NCBI GenBank assembly: GCA_023437305.1
Contig: JAEZGN010000023.1
Coordinates: forward strand, 434,001 to 498,000
Direction of reading: 5' to 3'
Source: Bacteroidota bacterium
Lineage (GTDB): Bacteria; Bacteroidota; Bacteroidia; Bacteroidales; Dysgonomonadaceae
DNA: 64,000 nucleotides
Shown here: positions 8,595-17,308 of the stretch, piece after piece
How the letters are laid out: each line of letters begins with the position of its first letter
Position numbering within the stretch: position 1 is the stretch's first letter
The notes under the pieces: model-generated
What the model was told of the DNA's origin: nothing
Seen by the model: the letters and a program-made list of their open reading frames with translations, nothing else
The model's database searches: none
Made by a program: the position numbers and the translations under genes

Positions 8595-10805
8595 ATGAAT
8601 GACAATTTCCCCACATATAACGATAAAGGCCTGACTTATTCCAAATTCAAAAGATTGATGAGAGGGTTGGATTCTAATCTCACTCCTGATGAATTTGAGA
8701 AAATAAGGAAAGTCATAAAGAAGGCATTGGCTGATGGTGTCTATGCTAAAGATGAGAAGATTGGTAGTATTACAGACCTTACAGTGAGTTCATCTATTAT
8801 TCTTATGGAAGAGCTTGGGCTGAAAAGTGCTGCAATTCTGGCCTTACTTGTCTATCGTCCTGTAATGCATAAGTCGATATCGCTGGAAGAGGTATCTACT
8901 GTATTTGGTAAAGATATAGCAAATATTGTGTCGGGGTTGATGAAGATCAATGCTTTGGAAATGAACGAGTCGGCTATGGCTTCGGACAATTACATAAAGC
9001 TATTGATAACACTCGCCGAGGACATGCGGGTAATTCTTATAAAAATAGCGAGCCGACTCCATCGTATCCGAAATGCTGAAAAGTATAGCGAACAGCATCG
9101 ATTGCAATTGGCTGTAGAGGTTTCGTTTCTTTATACTCCATTGGCACACAAGTTAGGGTTGTATAATATAAAAACGGAGTTCGAAGACCTCTATTTGAAA
9201 TATACCGACAGAGAGTCTTATGACTATATTGTAGAAAAAATAAGTGAAAGTAAAGCTTCACGTGATAAATACATCGCCGAATTTATAGCACCGATAGATG
9301 CCAGGCTGAAAGAGACCGGGCTGAAGTATGATATAAAGGGACGTGTGAAGTCTATTTCATCCATTAATAATAAGCTGAAAAAGCAAAAGATAGATTTTGA
9401 GTCGATTTATGACCTGTTTGCTATTCGCATAGTACTAAATTCACCTTTAGATAAAGAAAAGCCTGAGTGTTGGCAGGCGTATTCGATTGTAACCGACCTT
9501 TATACACCGAATCCAAAGAGGCTGAAAGACTGGCTTTCTATTCCCAAAAGCAATGGTTACGAATCTTTGCATACCACGGTTATGGGGCATGAATCCCGTT
9601 GGGTAGAGGTCCAGATACGTACCCGTCGTATGGATGAGATCGCTGAGCGTGGACTGGCAGCACACTGGAAGTATAAAGGTGTGAAAAGTCAGTCGAAGAT
9701 GGATGATTGGTTGACCGGACTGCGTGAGATGCTCGAAAATAAAAGTCTTGATTCGGGTGAGAAATTGGAAAACTTTAAGCTCGACCTTTACGATGACGAG
9801 ATTTATGTATTTACGCCAAAGGGAGACTTACATAAATTGCCGAATGGGGCAACAGTGCTTGACTTTGCATTTTCTATACACTCTCGTATTGGCTCTACCT
9901 GTGTTTCGGGTAAAGTAAATGGACGTAATGTTTCTATCCGCCATAAGTTGTCGAACGGAGACCAAATAGAGATCCTCACTTCGCCCAATCAGTCGCCAAA
10001 GCAAGACTGGCTTAATTTTGTAACTACTTCGAAAGCGAAGAACAAAATACGTCAAAGCCTCAAAGAAGAAGCGAATAAGCAGGTAGAGATCGCCAAGGAG
10101 CAACTCAAGCGTCGGGTAAAAAACAGGAAAATAGAGATCAACGAGTCGATAATGATGCGTTTGATCAAAAAGCTTGGCTTCAAGACAATCACCGACTTCT
10201 ATATTAAGATAGCAGAAGAAAGTCTTGATGTCAATTCTGTTATAGATCAATATCTAGACCTAGAGAAAAAAGAAACTGAGCAGCATGACAAACATGAGGC
10301 TATAAGTGCTGAGAATTACGTTGTATATAATACTGAAACAAAGAAAGATTCTTCGAGCAAAGAGGAGTTAATTATAGATCAAAATCTGACAGGGGTAGAT
10401 TATAAGCTGGCGAAATGCTGTAATCCAATATATGGTGACGAGATATTTGGCTTTGTATCGTCGCAAGGTATAAAGATCCATCGAATAAATTGTCCGAATG
10501 CCCATGATATGTTTTCGCGTTTCGCTTATCGTGTGATTCCTGCCAAGTGGTCGGGTAAATCTGGTTCTACCTATACTGTTACACTGCGGATAATAGGGAA
10601 TGATGATATTGGTATTATTAACAACTTGACCTCTATTATAGCTAAAGAACAGGGTATAAATATGCGCTCCATCAGCATCGACTCCAATGATGGACTGTTT
10701 CAGGGTAATATGTCGGTGACGTTAAATAATACAGATATGCTCAATGGCCTGATAAAAAAATTGAAAACAGTGAAAGGTGTGAAGGAAGTGAGTCGCCTTG
10801 CGTGA
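8595..10805 (+). CDS. relA: RelA/SpoT-type (p)ppGpp synthetase with degenerate hydrolase domain
   Basis: A 736-residue long RSH protein. The N-terminal HD region (about 40-200) lacks the hydrolase metal ligands: the HDVVED block is replaced by LLVYRPVMHK (84-93), and the D-R-L-H-N block reads SRLHRIR (153-159). The synthetase domain (about 235-365) is intact, with GRVKSISS, YDLFAIRIV and the substrate block SNGYESLHTTVMG (319-331) through GLAAHWKYK. TGS (about 401-465) and C-terminal ACT (about 655-736) domains follow, with a conserved CCNPI between them. It is therefore probably synthesis-only, like E. coli RelA, which responds to uncharged tRNA on ribosomes. A terminator follows. Confidence 0.92.
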   Translation: MNDNFPTYNDKGLTYSKFKRLMRGLDSNLTPDEFEKIRKVIKKALADGVYAKDEKIGSITDLTVSSSIILMEELGLKSAAILALLVYRPVMHKSISLEEVSTVFGKDIANIVSGLMKINALEMNESAMASDNYIKLLITLAEDMRVILIKIASRLHRIRNAEKYSEQHRLQLAVEVSFLYTPLAHKLGLYNIKTEFEDLYLKYTDRESYDYIVEKISESKASRDKYIAEFIAPIDARLKETGLKYDIKGRVKSISSINNKLKKQKIDFESIYDLFAIRIVLNSPLDKEKPECWQAYSIVTDLYTPNPKRLKDWLSIPKSNGYESLHTTVMGHESRWVEVQIRTRRMDEIAERGLAAHWKYKGVKSQSKMDDWLTGLREMLENKSLDSGEKLENFKLDLYDDEIYVFTPKGDLHKLPNGATVLDFAFSIHSRIGSTCVSGKVNGRNVSIRHKLSNGDQIEILTSPNQSPKQDWLNFVTTSKAKNKIRQSLKEEANKQVEIAKEQLKRRVKNRKIEINESIMMRLIKKLGFKTITDFYIKIAEESLDVNSVIDQYLDLEKKETEQHDKHEAISAENYVVYNTETKKDSSSKEELIIDQNLTGVDYKLAKCCNPIYGDEIFGFVSSQGIKIHRINCPNAHDMFSRFAYRVIPAKWSGKSGSTYTVTLRIIGNDDIGIINNLTSIIAKEQGINMRSISIDSNDGLFQGNMSVTLNNTDMLNGLIKKLKTVKGVKEVSRLA

Positions 10806-10832
10806 ATTGACATACTTCATCTGAAAATATAG

Positions 10833-10868
10833 AGTAGCATGGATTTAATTCATGCTACTTTTGTCTTT
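10833..10868 (+). terminator. Terminator after relA-type gene
   Basis: Perfect 9-bp stem AGTAGCATG / CATGCTACT with a 9-base loop, followed by TTTTGTCTTTT. Confidence 0.85.
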
Positions 10869-10976
10869 TATTTATTGTAATTTATTATATTGATCCCGAT
10901 ATTTATGGGGTAAAAGTTGATTGTGAGGTGAATAGATACTATGGATTAGAATTTGAATATCGTGTGTATCTGTTCT

Positions 10977-11603
10977 TTAGCTTTTCTCCTCAATACATAC
11001 CAACACAAACTCTTTTTCGACCTTGTAATATGCTTTAAATTCGGTGTGTTGTGGCGACCGTGTCTCTCTGGTATTGAATGTTCCTTTCTCTTCAGGAGTA
11101 AACTTACTTACAAATAAATTTTTTCGGAAATCAACACCTTCCGCATCAAGGTACTTAAACATAGCTTCTTTTGCAGACCAGTGGAGTAGGAGGTGGATGA
11201 GTTCATTGTCCTTGTCAATATATTCCTTGTCAGAAATAAGACGACTTTGTACTCTTCTTATCTTTTCTGATATATACTCCACATCCAGTCCTATGGGTTT
11301 CTCTTTATTGATAGCTACAGCTACATAACCTTTGGTGTGGGACACGCTCATGTGATATGATTCGTCTGCGAGAGATGGTCTCCCTGTAGAGCTGTAGCGC
11401 ACTTCTTTTTCCTCACTTGTAAGTACTTTTATTAATATCCTAGTTGATAATATTTCGAGTACCCTCGATTCTGCTTTTACTGTATATATATTCTGAATCC
11501 ATTCGTGATGGAGAAGTTGAGAAAGCAACACCTCGCTGCTTTCCTCTATCTTCCATATTCCCAATAGGGTTGATTCGGTGATATATTTTTTGTAATATAG
11601 CAT
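10977..11603 (-). CDS. 4'-phosphopantetheinyl transferase (Sfp-type)
   Basis: A 208-residue Sfp-superfamily enzyme that moves phosphopantetheine from CoA to the serine of an acyl or peptidyl carrier protein. Visible are the CoA-binding SVSHTKGYVAVAI (residues 86-98), the magnesium-binding GLDVEYI (105-111; D107 and E109) and WSAKEAMFKYL (142-152). The length fits the single-chain Sfp class. No NRPS or PKS gene is in the window, so fatty-acid or aryl-polyene-type ACPs elsewhere are the likely targets. It starts 4 bases after the SGNH-like gene, as an operon partner. Confidence 0.92.
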   Translation of the reverse strand: MLYYKKYITESTLLGIWKIEESSEVLLSQLLHHEWIQNIYTVKAESRVLEILSTRILIKVLTSEEKEVRYSSTGRPSLADESYHMSVSHTKGYVAVAINKEKPIGLDVEYISEKIRRVQSRLISDKEYIDKDNELIHLLLHWSAKEAMFKYLDAEGVDFRKNLFVSKFTPEEKGTFNTRETRSPQHTEFKAYYKVEKEFVLVCIEEKS

Positions 11604-11607
11604 AATT

Positions 11608-12372
11608 CTACTTCAAAGGTAGAACTTTTTTCATCAAATCGGTGAATATAGCAGCCATACGTTGTTGTATATACTTGTCTTCCCCGTTGTACGGATGCCA
11701 TCCATACTCTACACCATTTACCTTCTCGTTATTATGAGCATATAAAATGCTATATTGCTTTCCGGTAACGGGATGCAGATGGTTTTTAGAGAAACCGATA
11801 TATCTATCGAATTCTACAACCGGAAAGCCCCACTTTTCTGCCAGCTTGCGTATTGCGGAATTGTATATTATACGTGCATCATGCCAGTGTGTGCATAGAA
11901 CTATAATAGCCGGTTTGCCGCTCGGGGTGTTATGATACTTTGAGTTTTTATCAAACTTCAAATTGTAACAGTCTGTAATGTAATGCTTGATAACATAATC
12001 GTATGCAGCGGCATAGTTAGATCTATCGAACGGTGTCTTATAATCTTTATAATTTTCTTTAAGACCGTTTTCACTGGCAACATCTTCATCGTGTACATGC
12101 ATTATTACAAAAGCGTCTATATCTTCTAGTTGTTGTTTTGTATAAAGCGTATCGGCTGCCATCTTATTTGCCGCATCAGCAATAGCCTCTCCCCCTATAG
12201 CCTTGTTTATGGGAGTAGCATCGAGCGTTTTACAAGCTAATTCGAACCAACCGTTGTTTGATGAGGCAAACGAAGCGCCTGTTAATAAGATAGTGTATTT
12301 GTTTTTTTCTGGAGATTGGGCGTAGATGTTTAGTGCCCCTAACAAAATTGTAAATAATAATAGCTTTTTCAT
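11608..12372 (-). CDS. Secreted SGNH-hydrolase-like protein (DUF5040-like)
   Basis: A 254-residue protein with a signal peptide (residues 1-18, cleavage after IYAQ or nearby). The domain resembles SGNH esterases of Bacteroidetes: block I is LLTGASFASSNNGW with Ser after Ala instead of GDS, a block II-like NKAIGGEAIADA follows, then IVLCTHWHDAR. C-terminal histidines in NHLHP or GWHPYNGEDKY could complete a triad. The substrate is unknown, perhaps an acylated glycan. It is co-directional with, and 4 bases upstream of, the phosphopantetheinyl transferase gene. The family label is tentative. Confidence 0.75.
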   Translation of the reverse strand: MKKLLLFTILLGALNIYAQSPEKNKYTILLTGASFASSNNGWFELACKTLDATPINKAIGGEAIADAANKMAADTLYTKQQLEDIDAFVIMHVHDEDVASENGLKENYKDYKTPFDRSNYAAAYDYVIKHYITDCYNLKFDKNSKYHNTPSGKPAIIVLCTHWHDARIIYNSAIRKLAEKWGFPVVEFDRYIGFSKNHLHPVTGKQYSILYAHNNEKVNGVEYGWHPYNGEDKYIQQRMAAIFTDLMKKVLPLK

Positions 12373-12415
12373 TTTTCCCTTTATTTTTCCGCGAAACTTT
12401 CTTTCAAAATTTCGC

Positions 12416-12423
12416 CAAAGATA
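12416..12423 (-). promoter_or_regulatory. Candidate -7 element of the SGNH-like/PPTase operon
   Basis: The minus strand reads TATCTTTG (TAnnTTTG) 43 bases before the start at 12372. No clean -33 box is seen. Confidence 0.35.
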
Positions 12424-12517
12424 AATGTTTTCGAGCTATTGCGATACTTTTATTTCGGGTTTAATATTGTTAAATAATACATAATGTCTGTTCATCTGTT
12501 TCAATTTGGGGATATGC

Positions 12518-12551
12518 AAAAAAAAGCATCATTAATAATGATGCTTTTTTA
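12518..12551 (-). terminator. Terminator after the carboxyltransferase gene
   Basis: Stem GCATCAT / ATGATGC with loop TAATA, bordered by an A-run on one side and a T-run on the other. It lies just past the minus-strand gene ending at 12571. Confidence 0.85.
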
Positions 12552-12570
12552 TATATGAAATCAGATGTTT

Positions 12571-14352
12571 TTAGTCTATATATGCTAAAACCTGATTCTT
12601 TTGAACTTTTGCGCCTTGTTTTGTTTCTATTTGGATGATCTTTCCTGAAGTAAGAGCTTTTACTTCTTCGATACCATAATAAGTCTGAACAAAACATACT
12701 ACATCTCCTTCTTTCACTGATGTGCCAACGACAGGAGCAGTAGAAACATCATCTACGTCTACTTGCCAGATAACCTGTCCGCTAACAGTCGCTTGAAGAG
12801 GTTTTGCTTCCGGATATTTAGCCTTGATCGCTTCCACATCAAATGCAGGTACTTCTACTACCTGACGTGTTACGATGATTGGCGCCCCGGCTTTTTCCTT
12901 TTCTTTTTCAAGGTCTATATTGAAACGTTCTTTTGCCAATCCTGATTTGTAGTCACGGTATTGACGGTCGTGCATTGCTAATTCAAACAATTCCTCGTCG
13001 TCTTGTCCGTAATCCCAGCCGTTTTCATCCATTTCTTTGCGGTATGAATCAAGAGCGTCAGGGTATTCATCCTGTGGATTGCCTGTGTAGAATTCAAGTC
13101 CTTTCGCTTTAGCCAATTCAACGATTTCTTCATCCAGCTTGCCGGGAAGCGTACCTGTTTTACCAAGTATCATATTCCAGCTGTCTTTGTCGATGTTAGA
13201 GAAACGAGGTTGTCCCTGAGCCATCGAGAATATATTCATCAATGCGATATTTTTCACGTATTGGCTGAATGGTGTTACGAGTGGCGGATAACCAAGTTTA
13301 GGCCATATATATTCTACTTCTTCGAATAATTGTACTACAAGGTCATTCAAAGTAACTTCAGCTTTACCATTGTTGCGAAGAGCCATGTTGATTGCAGAAT
13401 GCATACCTCTAAGGTCGGCCATCATAGAGCCCATCATACCTCCCGGAAGACCGCAGCCTACAAGCAGAGATGTCATTATTTTGTTTGAAGGGTCGATCCA
13501 ATATCCTAAGAAGTCGTCTATGAATGATTGAGTCAATGCGCGAGCTTCCATATAAGCGCTCATGTTGATATCAGGTACAGAGAATCCTGCATTTTTGAGC
13601 ATTGCCTGTATTGTGATAATATCAGGGTGCACCATTCCCCATGCTAAAGGTTCGATTGCTGTATCTACATAGTCAGCACCGGCACGTGCAACTTCGAGCA
13701 TAGAAGCTACAGAGAAGCCCGGACCTGTGTGTCCATGATACTGAATCGGAATATTTGGATGGCGGTCTTTTAGTGCTTTCACTAGTTTGCCGAGAAAAGC
13801 AGGGCGTCCTACACCGGCCATATCTTTTAAGCATAATTCGTCAGCTCCAAACTCTACTAATTTGTCAGCAAAGTTTACATAGTATTCTACAGTATGGATA
13901 GGAGACGAAGTAATACAAAGAGCAGCCTGAGAAATCATACCGGCTTCTTTTGCATATTTTACAGAAAGTTCAAGGTTGCGAGGGTCATTCAATCCATCAA
14001 ACGAACGAGAGATATTAGTCCCTTGTGCATGTTTTACTTTAAACATCAATTGACGAACATCTTTTGGAACAGGGTACATGCGTAGAGCATTTAATCCACG
14101 TTCAAGCATGTGTGTTTGGATACCAACTTTGTTGAAAGGAGCTGTCCATTCACGAACTGCTTTGTTTGGATTTTCTCCGTAAAGCAAATTTACTTGTTCA
14201 AAAGCGCCACCATTCGTTTCAACACGAGCAAAACATCCCATGTCAATAATAACCGGTGCAACTTGTGTCAATTGGTCAACACGCGGCTGGTACTTTCCCG
14301 ATGACTGCCACATGTCACGATAAACGAGGCTGAATTTAATTTCTCTTCCCAT
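12571..14352 (-). CDS. PYC/OADA-type carboxyltransferase subunit with non-biotinylatable C-terminal domain
   Basis: A 593-residue protein of the oxaloacetate decarboxylase alpha / pyruvate carboxylase subunit B family. The TIM barrel (about 1-290) shows YRD at 11-13, the lysine of CLKDMAG (K176) that is carboxylated in pyruvate carboxylase, and the metal-binding HGH (206-208). A PYC_OADA domain follows, then a biotinyl/lipoyl-like beta domain (about 525-593). In that domain the AMKM turn reads TYYG, so the biotin lysine is replaced by Y559. The protein must either borrow biotin from a separate carrier or do something else. It is monocistronic, with its own terminator. Confidence 0.88.
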   Translation of the reverse strand: MGREIKFSLVYRDMWQSSGKYQPRVDQLTQVAPVIIDMGCFARVETNGGAFEQVNLLYGENPNKAVREWTAPFNKVGIQTHMLERGLNALRMYPVPKDVRQLMFKVKHAQGTNISRSFDGLNDPRNLELSVKYAKEAGMISQAALCITSSPIHTVEYYVNFADKLVEFGADELCLKDMAGVGRPAFLGKLVKALKDRHPNIPIQYHGHTGPGFSVASMLEVARAGADYVDTAIEPLAWGMVHPDIITIQAMLKNAGFSVPDINMSAYMEARALTQSFIDDFLGYWIDPSNKIMTSLLVGCGLPGGMMGSMMADLRGMHSAINMALRNNGKAEVTLNDLVVQLFEEVEYIWPKLGYPPLVTPFSQYVKNIALMNIFSMAQGQPRFSNIDKDSWNMILGKTGTLPGKLDEEIVELAKAKGLEFYTGNPQDEYPDALDSYRKEMDENGWDYGQDDEELFELAMHDRQYRDYKSGLAKERFNIDLEKEKEKAGAPIIVTRQVVEVPAFDVEAIKAKYPEAKPLQATVSGQVIWQVDVDDVSTAPVVGTSVKEGDVVCFVQTYYGIEEVKALTSGKIIQIETKQGAKVQKNQVLAYID

Positions 14353-14457
14353 AACTTTTTTTAGGTATTATACTGATAAGAGTAACATAAAATGCAGGCT
14401 ATGTATACTCTAAATATATTAATTCATTAATTGTATATCAATCCTTTAATAGCCTCA

Positions 14458-14493
14458 CAAATTTAGCTTTTTATATCCGAATAAATAAACAAA
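14458..14493 (-). promoter_or_regulatory. Candidate promoter of the carboxyltransferase gene
   Basis: The minus strand reads TTTG (14490-14493), a 24-base spacer, then TAAATTTG (14458-14465). The -7 box is exact; the spacer is longer than the usual 19-21. Confidence 0.4.
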
Positions 14494-14796
14494 AACAATA
14501 TTAAAATTGTCAATTTGTCATAAAAAAAACGTAATCGTTCTGTTTTTTGTTCACAATCCGTATGGGTTGCACAAAGAAGATAAAAGTGAGCAGTCTTTTT
14601 GATTAATGAGAAAAGCTTAAATTACATATCTGTCTGCCATGGGATGTGGATCCTAAAGTAGATATTCGTAAAAGTTTTTATTTCTTGAGGTTTGGATGAT
14701 GGTAAGGGTGGCATTAAGCTTAGTGAATCATTGGTTTTGCCAAACTGTCTTTTATTTCATCTCGTATAGTTGCAAAGCGTTGTTTTAATAATGCTT

Positions 14797-14826
14797 TTTG
14801 TTAATATGGAAAAATGTCGTATTTTG
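14797..14826 (+). promoter_or_regulatory. Candidate promoter of satP
   Basis: TTTG (14797-14800), a 19-base spacer, then TATTTTG (14820-14826), one base shorter than TAnnTTTG. It would give a leader of about 70 bases before the start at 14903. Confidence 0.5.
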
Positions 14827-14902
14827 TACACATATCTACTTATTTAAGTTTCTCTCTTTCTTTGCGCCTCGAAAAAATACTAATACTTTATAACTGAAAA
14901 AA

Positions 14903-15499
14903 ATGGACGTAAAACATGTGAAAATAGAAGTCGCAGACCCAACGCCCTTAGGGCTTTTTGGGTTAGCAATAGTCACTCTTGTGGCATCATCTCAAAAAAT
15001 GGGGTTGACCGAAGGGTTATCATTCGTATTGCCTTGGGCTATTTTCTTAGGAGGTATAGCTCAGGTAATTGCATCTATATTTGACTTTAAGCACAACAAT
15101 ATTTTTGGAGCAACAGCCTTTGCCGCTTATGGCTTGTTTTGGATAGGAATGGCTATGAGCTGGTTGATCAAGCTGGGGTGTTTTGGTTCTACGCTAGCTG
15201 CATCGGCTGACGGTCGTCAACTAGGTTTTGTCTTTGTGGGATATTTGTTGCTGACAATAGTACTTACTGTATCGGGACTGAAAATGTCAAAGGCAATGTT
15301 TGTTCTGCTTTTTCTTATCGATCTGTTATTTTTAGGTTTAGCTTTCGACTCTTTTGGGTTTGGGCATATATGGCACTCTGTAGCGGCATACTCGGAGCTG
15401 GCTATATCGTTGCTTACGTTTTATGTATTGGCCGCTAAATATTTAAGCTTATTCTTTGGTAAGCCCATACTTCCTGTAGGTAACCCTATTCTGAAATAG
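14903..15499 (+). CDS. satP: Acetate/succinate uptake transporter (GPR1/FUN34/SatP family)
   Basis: A 198-residue inner-membrane protein with six predicted helices. The N-terminal DPTPLGLFGLAI (residues 11-22) is the NPxPLGL signature of the SatP/YaaH acetate-proton symporter family, with Asn replaced by Asp. The helices show the expected small-residue-rich pattern (FLGGIAQ, FGATAFAAYGLFW). Length matches E. coli SatP (188). Import of acetate or succinate is the family function. It is a single gene with its own promoter. Confidence 0.92.
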   Translation: MDVKHVKIEVADPTPLGLFGLAIVTLVASSQKMGLTEGLSFVLPWAIFLGGIAQVIASIFDFKHNNIFGATAFAAYGLFWIGMAMSWLIKLGCFGSTLAASADGRQLGFVFVGYLLLTIVLTVSGLKMSKAMFVLLFLIDLLFLGLAFDSFGFGHIWHSVAAYSELAISLLTFYVLAAKYLSLFFGKPILPVGNPILK

Positions 15500-15710
15500 T
15501 GAATTCTATTGTTGGATGGCTAACGTTTTTCTAAAGGTCCCGTCATAAAATAGTTTGACAGGATTTATACTATAATATTATAGGAACTGATAGATATGTG
15601 AATAATATCTATTCCGACTTTGCTTCTTTTGCAAATTAAGCTCCTAATGAAGGTGAGCTCATACTTAAATCTTGTAGCTACAATAACTTAAAGGAATTAA
15701 AAATACAAAC

Positions 15711-15735
15711 CCCCCCATTGATAAGAAATGGGGGG
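15711..15735 (-). terminator. Terminator after nfnB
   Basis: Perfect 9-bp stem CCCCCCATT / AATGGGGGG with a 7-base loop. On the minus strand it is followed by GTTTGTATTTTT. It lies 20 bases past the nfnB stop. Confidence 0.75.
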
Positions 15736-15755
15736 TGCTTATATAATAAGTTTTT

Positions 15756-17228
15756 TTATCCTTTTAAAGCTTTGTCCATTGCTGCTGCAGCTTTACGTCC
15801 GTCTCCCATCGCGAGAATAACTGTTGCGCCTCCACGAACGATGTCTCCTCCCGCATATACATCCGGTAGGTCGGACTGCATTGTCTCCTGATTCACAATT
15901 ATTGTTCCCCACTTAGAAACCTGAAGTCCTTTAAACGTTGATGGGATTAGCGGGTTTGGAGATACTCCAACACTGACTATTACTTCATCTATGTCGAACC
16001 ATTCTGTAGCTCCTTCGATTGGTATAGGCTTGCGGCGACCTGATGTATCGGGCTCACCTAGCTCCATCTTTTGTAGGAGCATTCGTTTTACATGACCTTT
16101 CTCATCGCCTTCGTACTTGATTGGATTATGCAGTGTATAGAATTCAACTCCTTCTTCTTTAGCATGTTTTACCTCCTCTATACGAGCTGGCATTTCCTCT
16201 TCCGATCGGCGGTAAATGATATATGCTTTTTCTGCACCCAAACGTTTTGCTGTACGTACAGCATCCATAGCAGTATTCCCTGCACCTATAACGGCGACTT
16301 TCTTCCCCATTTGCACAGGGGTGTCACTTTCCGGATTTGATGCATCCATCAGGTTGACACGGGTGAGGTATTCATTAGACGACATCACTCCAATCAAGTT
16401 CTCACCGGGAATATTCATAAAGTTGGGTAGCCCCGCTCCACTTGCTGCAAAAATACCCTTGAAACCTCTTTCTTTCAGGTCTTCGTGGGTAATCGTTTTT
16501 CCAACAATACAGTTCTTAACGAACTTAACCCCCATATCACGAAGCACATTTATTTCAACGTCTACTATTTCGTTTGGAAGACGGAACTCAGGGATACCGT
16601 ATTTAAGAACCCCTCCTATCTCGTGTAGTGCCTCAAATACAGTTACGTCATATCCACGTTTTGCCATATCTCCGGCAAAAGAAAGACCGGCCGGGCCTGA
16701 ACCTACAACCGCTATTTTTATACCATTGGCAGGAGCTAGCTCGGGTATAGCGATTTGTCCGCTTTCACGCTCATAGTCTGCCGCAAAGCGTTCCAAGTAT
16801 CCGATAGCTACCGGCTCTTTTTTCATCTTTTGTATATAGATACATTTCGCTTCGCACTGCTTTTCCTGTGGACATACACGTCCGCAGACCGCAGGCAAGG
16901 CACTTGTTTCTTTCAGTACTTTAGCTGCTTCAAGAAATTCGCCACGCTCTATATTTTTAATGAAGCTTGGTATTTGGATCCCCACCGGACAACCTTCCAT
17001 ACAAGTAGGGTTTGCACAGTCGAGGCATCGTGCCGCTTCTGCCATAGCTTGTTCGGCGGTAAGTCCTAAATTAACTTCTTCTTTTAGGGAGTGGCTTCTG
17101 TATTCAGCGTCTAGCTCGGGCATGTGTACACGAGGTCTTTCTCCTCGTTCTTTAGCCTTCATGGTTTTACGCAGTTCCTCTCTCCATGGTTCGCTTCGGC
17201 GTGCTTGTATATATTCTTGTTCTGTCAT
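15756..17228 (-). CDS. nfnB: NfnB-like electron-bifurcating transhydrogenase subunit (GltD/GltA family)
   Basis: A 490-residue flavoprotein of the glutamate synthase small-subunit family. The N-terminal ferredoxin-like domain carries eight cysteines (68, 71, 76, 80 and 115, 119, 125, 129) for two [4Fe-4S] clusters. Two Rossmann motifs follow, GSGPAG (176-181) for FAD and GAGNTA (about 310) for NADPH. Together with the upstream FAD/[2Fe-2S] subunit it makes the pair known as NfnAB, or NADH-dependent reduced ferredoxin:NADP+ oxidoreductase. That enzyme bifurcates electrons between NADPH, NAD+ and ferredoxin. No glutamate synthase large subunit is near, which favours Nfn over GltD. Confidence 0.88.
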   Translation of the reverse strand: MTEQEYIQARRSEPWREELRKTMKAKERGERPRVHMPELDAEYRSHSLKEEVNLGLTAEQAMAEAARCLDCANPTCMEGCPVGIQIPSFIKNIERGEFLEAAKVLKETSALPAVCGRVCPQEKQCEAKCIYIQKMKKEPVAIGYLERFAADYERESGQIAIPELAPANGIKIAVVGSGPAGLSFAGDMAKRGYDVTVFEALHEIGGVLKYGIPEFRLPNEIVDVEINVLRDMGVKFVKNCIVGKTITHEDLKERGFKGIFAASGAGLPNFMNIPGENLIGVMSSNEYLTRVNLMDASNPESDTPVQMGKKVAVIGAGNTAMDAVRTAKRLGAEKAYIIYRRSEEEMPARIEEVKHAKEEGVEFYTLHNPIKYEGDEKGHVKRMLLQKMELGEPDTSGRRKPIPIEGATEWFDIDEVIVSVGVSPNPLIPSTFKGLQVSKWGTIIVNQETMQSDLPDVYAGGDIVRGGATVILAMGDGRKAAAAMDKALKG

Positions 17229-17308
17229 TTTTTAGTCGTAAGTTGTAAGTAATTAGTTATAGGTAATAAGACTGAGCTGATACTTTTTCGTTTTACTCAA
17301 TAATTGAT
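17229..17308. repeat. AT-rich operon spacer with GTAAGTTGTAAGT-type short repeats
   Basis: The 80-base nfnA-nfnB spacer contains loosely repeated units such as GTAAGTTGTAAGTAA and TAGTTATAGGTAATAAG. Similar units occur in two other same-operon spacers, at 28447-28513 and 62018-62053. Confidence 0.35.

Larger units (their letters stand above)
14353..14902. other. 550-base divergent intergenic region, carboxyltransferase/satP
   Basis: It holds candidate promoters for both flanking genes (given separately). Between them are about 300 AT-rich bases in which I see no ORF with coding character, no tRNA and no strong hairpin. Confidence 0.6.

Noticed and set aside
15555..15576. TTGACA followed by TATAAT, like an E. 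coli sigma-70 promoter
   Set aside because: The spacer is only 10 bases, both flanking genes converge here, and promoters elsewhere in the window follow the Bacteroidetes TAnnTTTG pattern.
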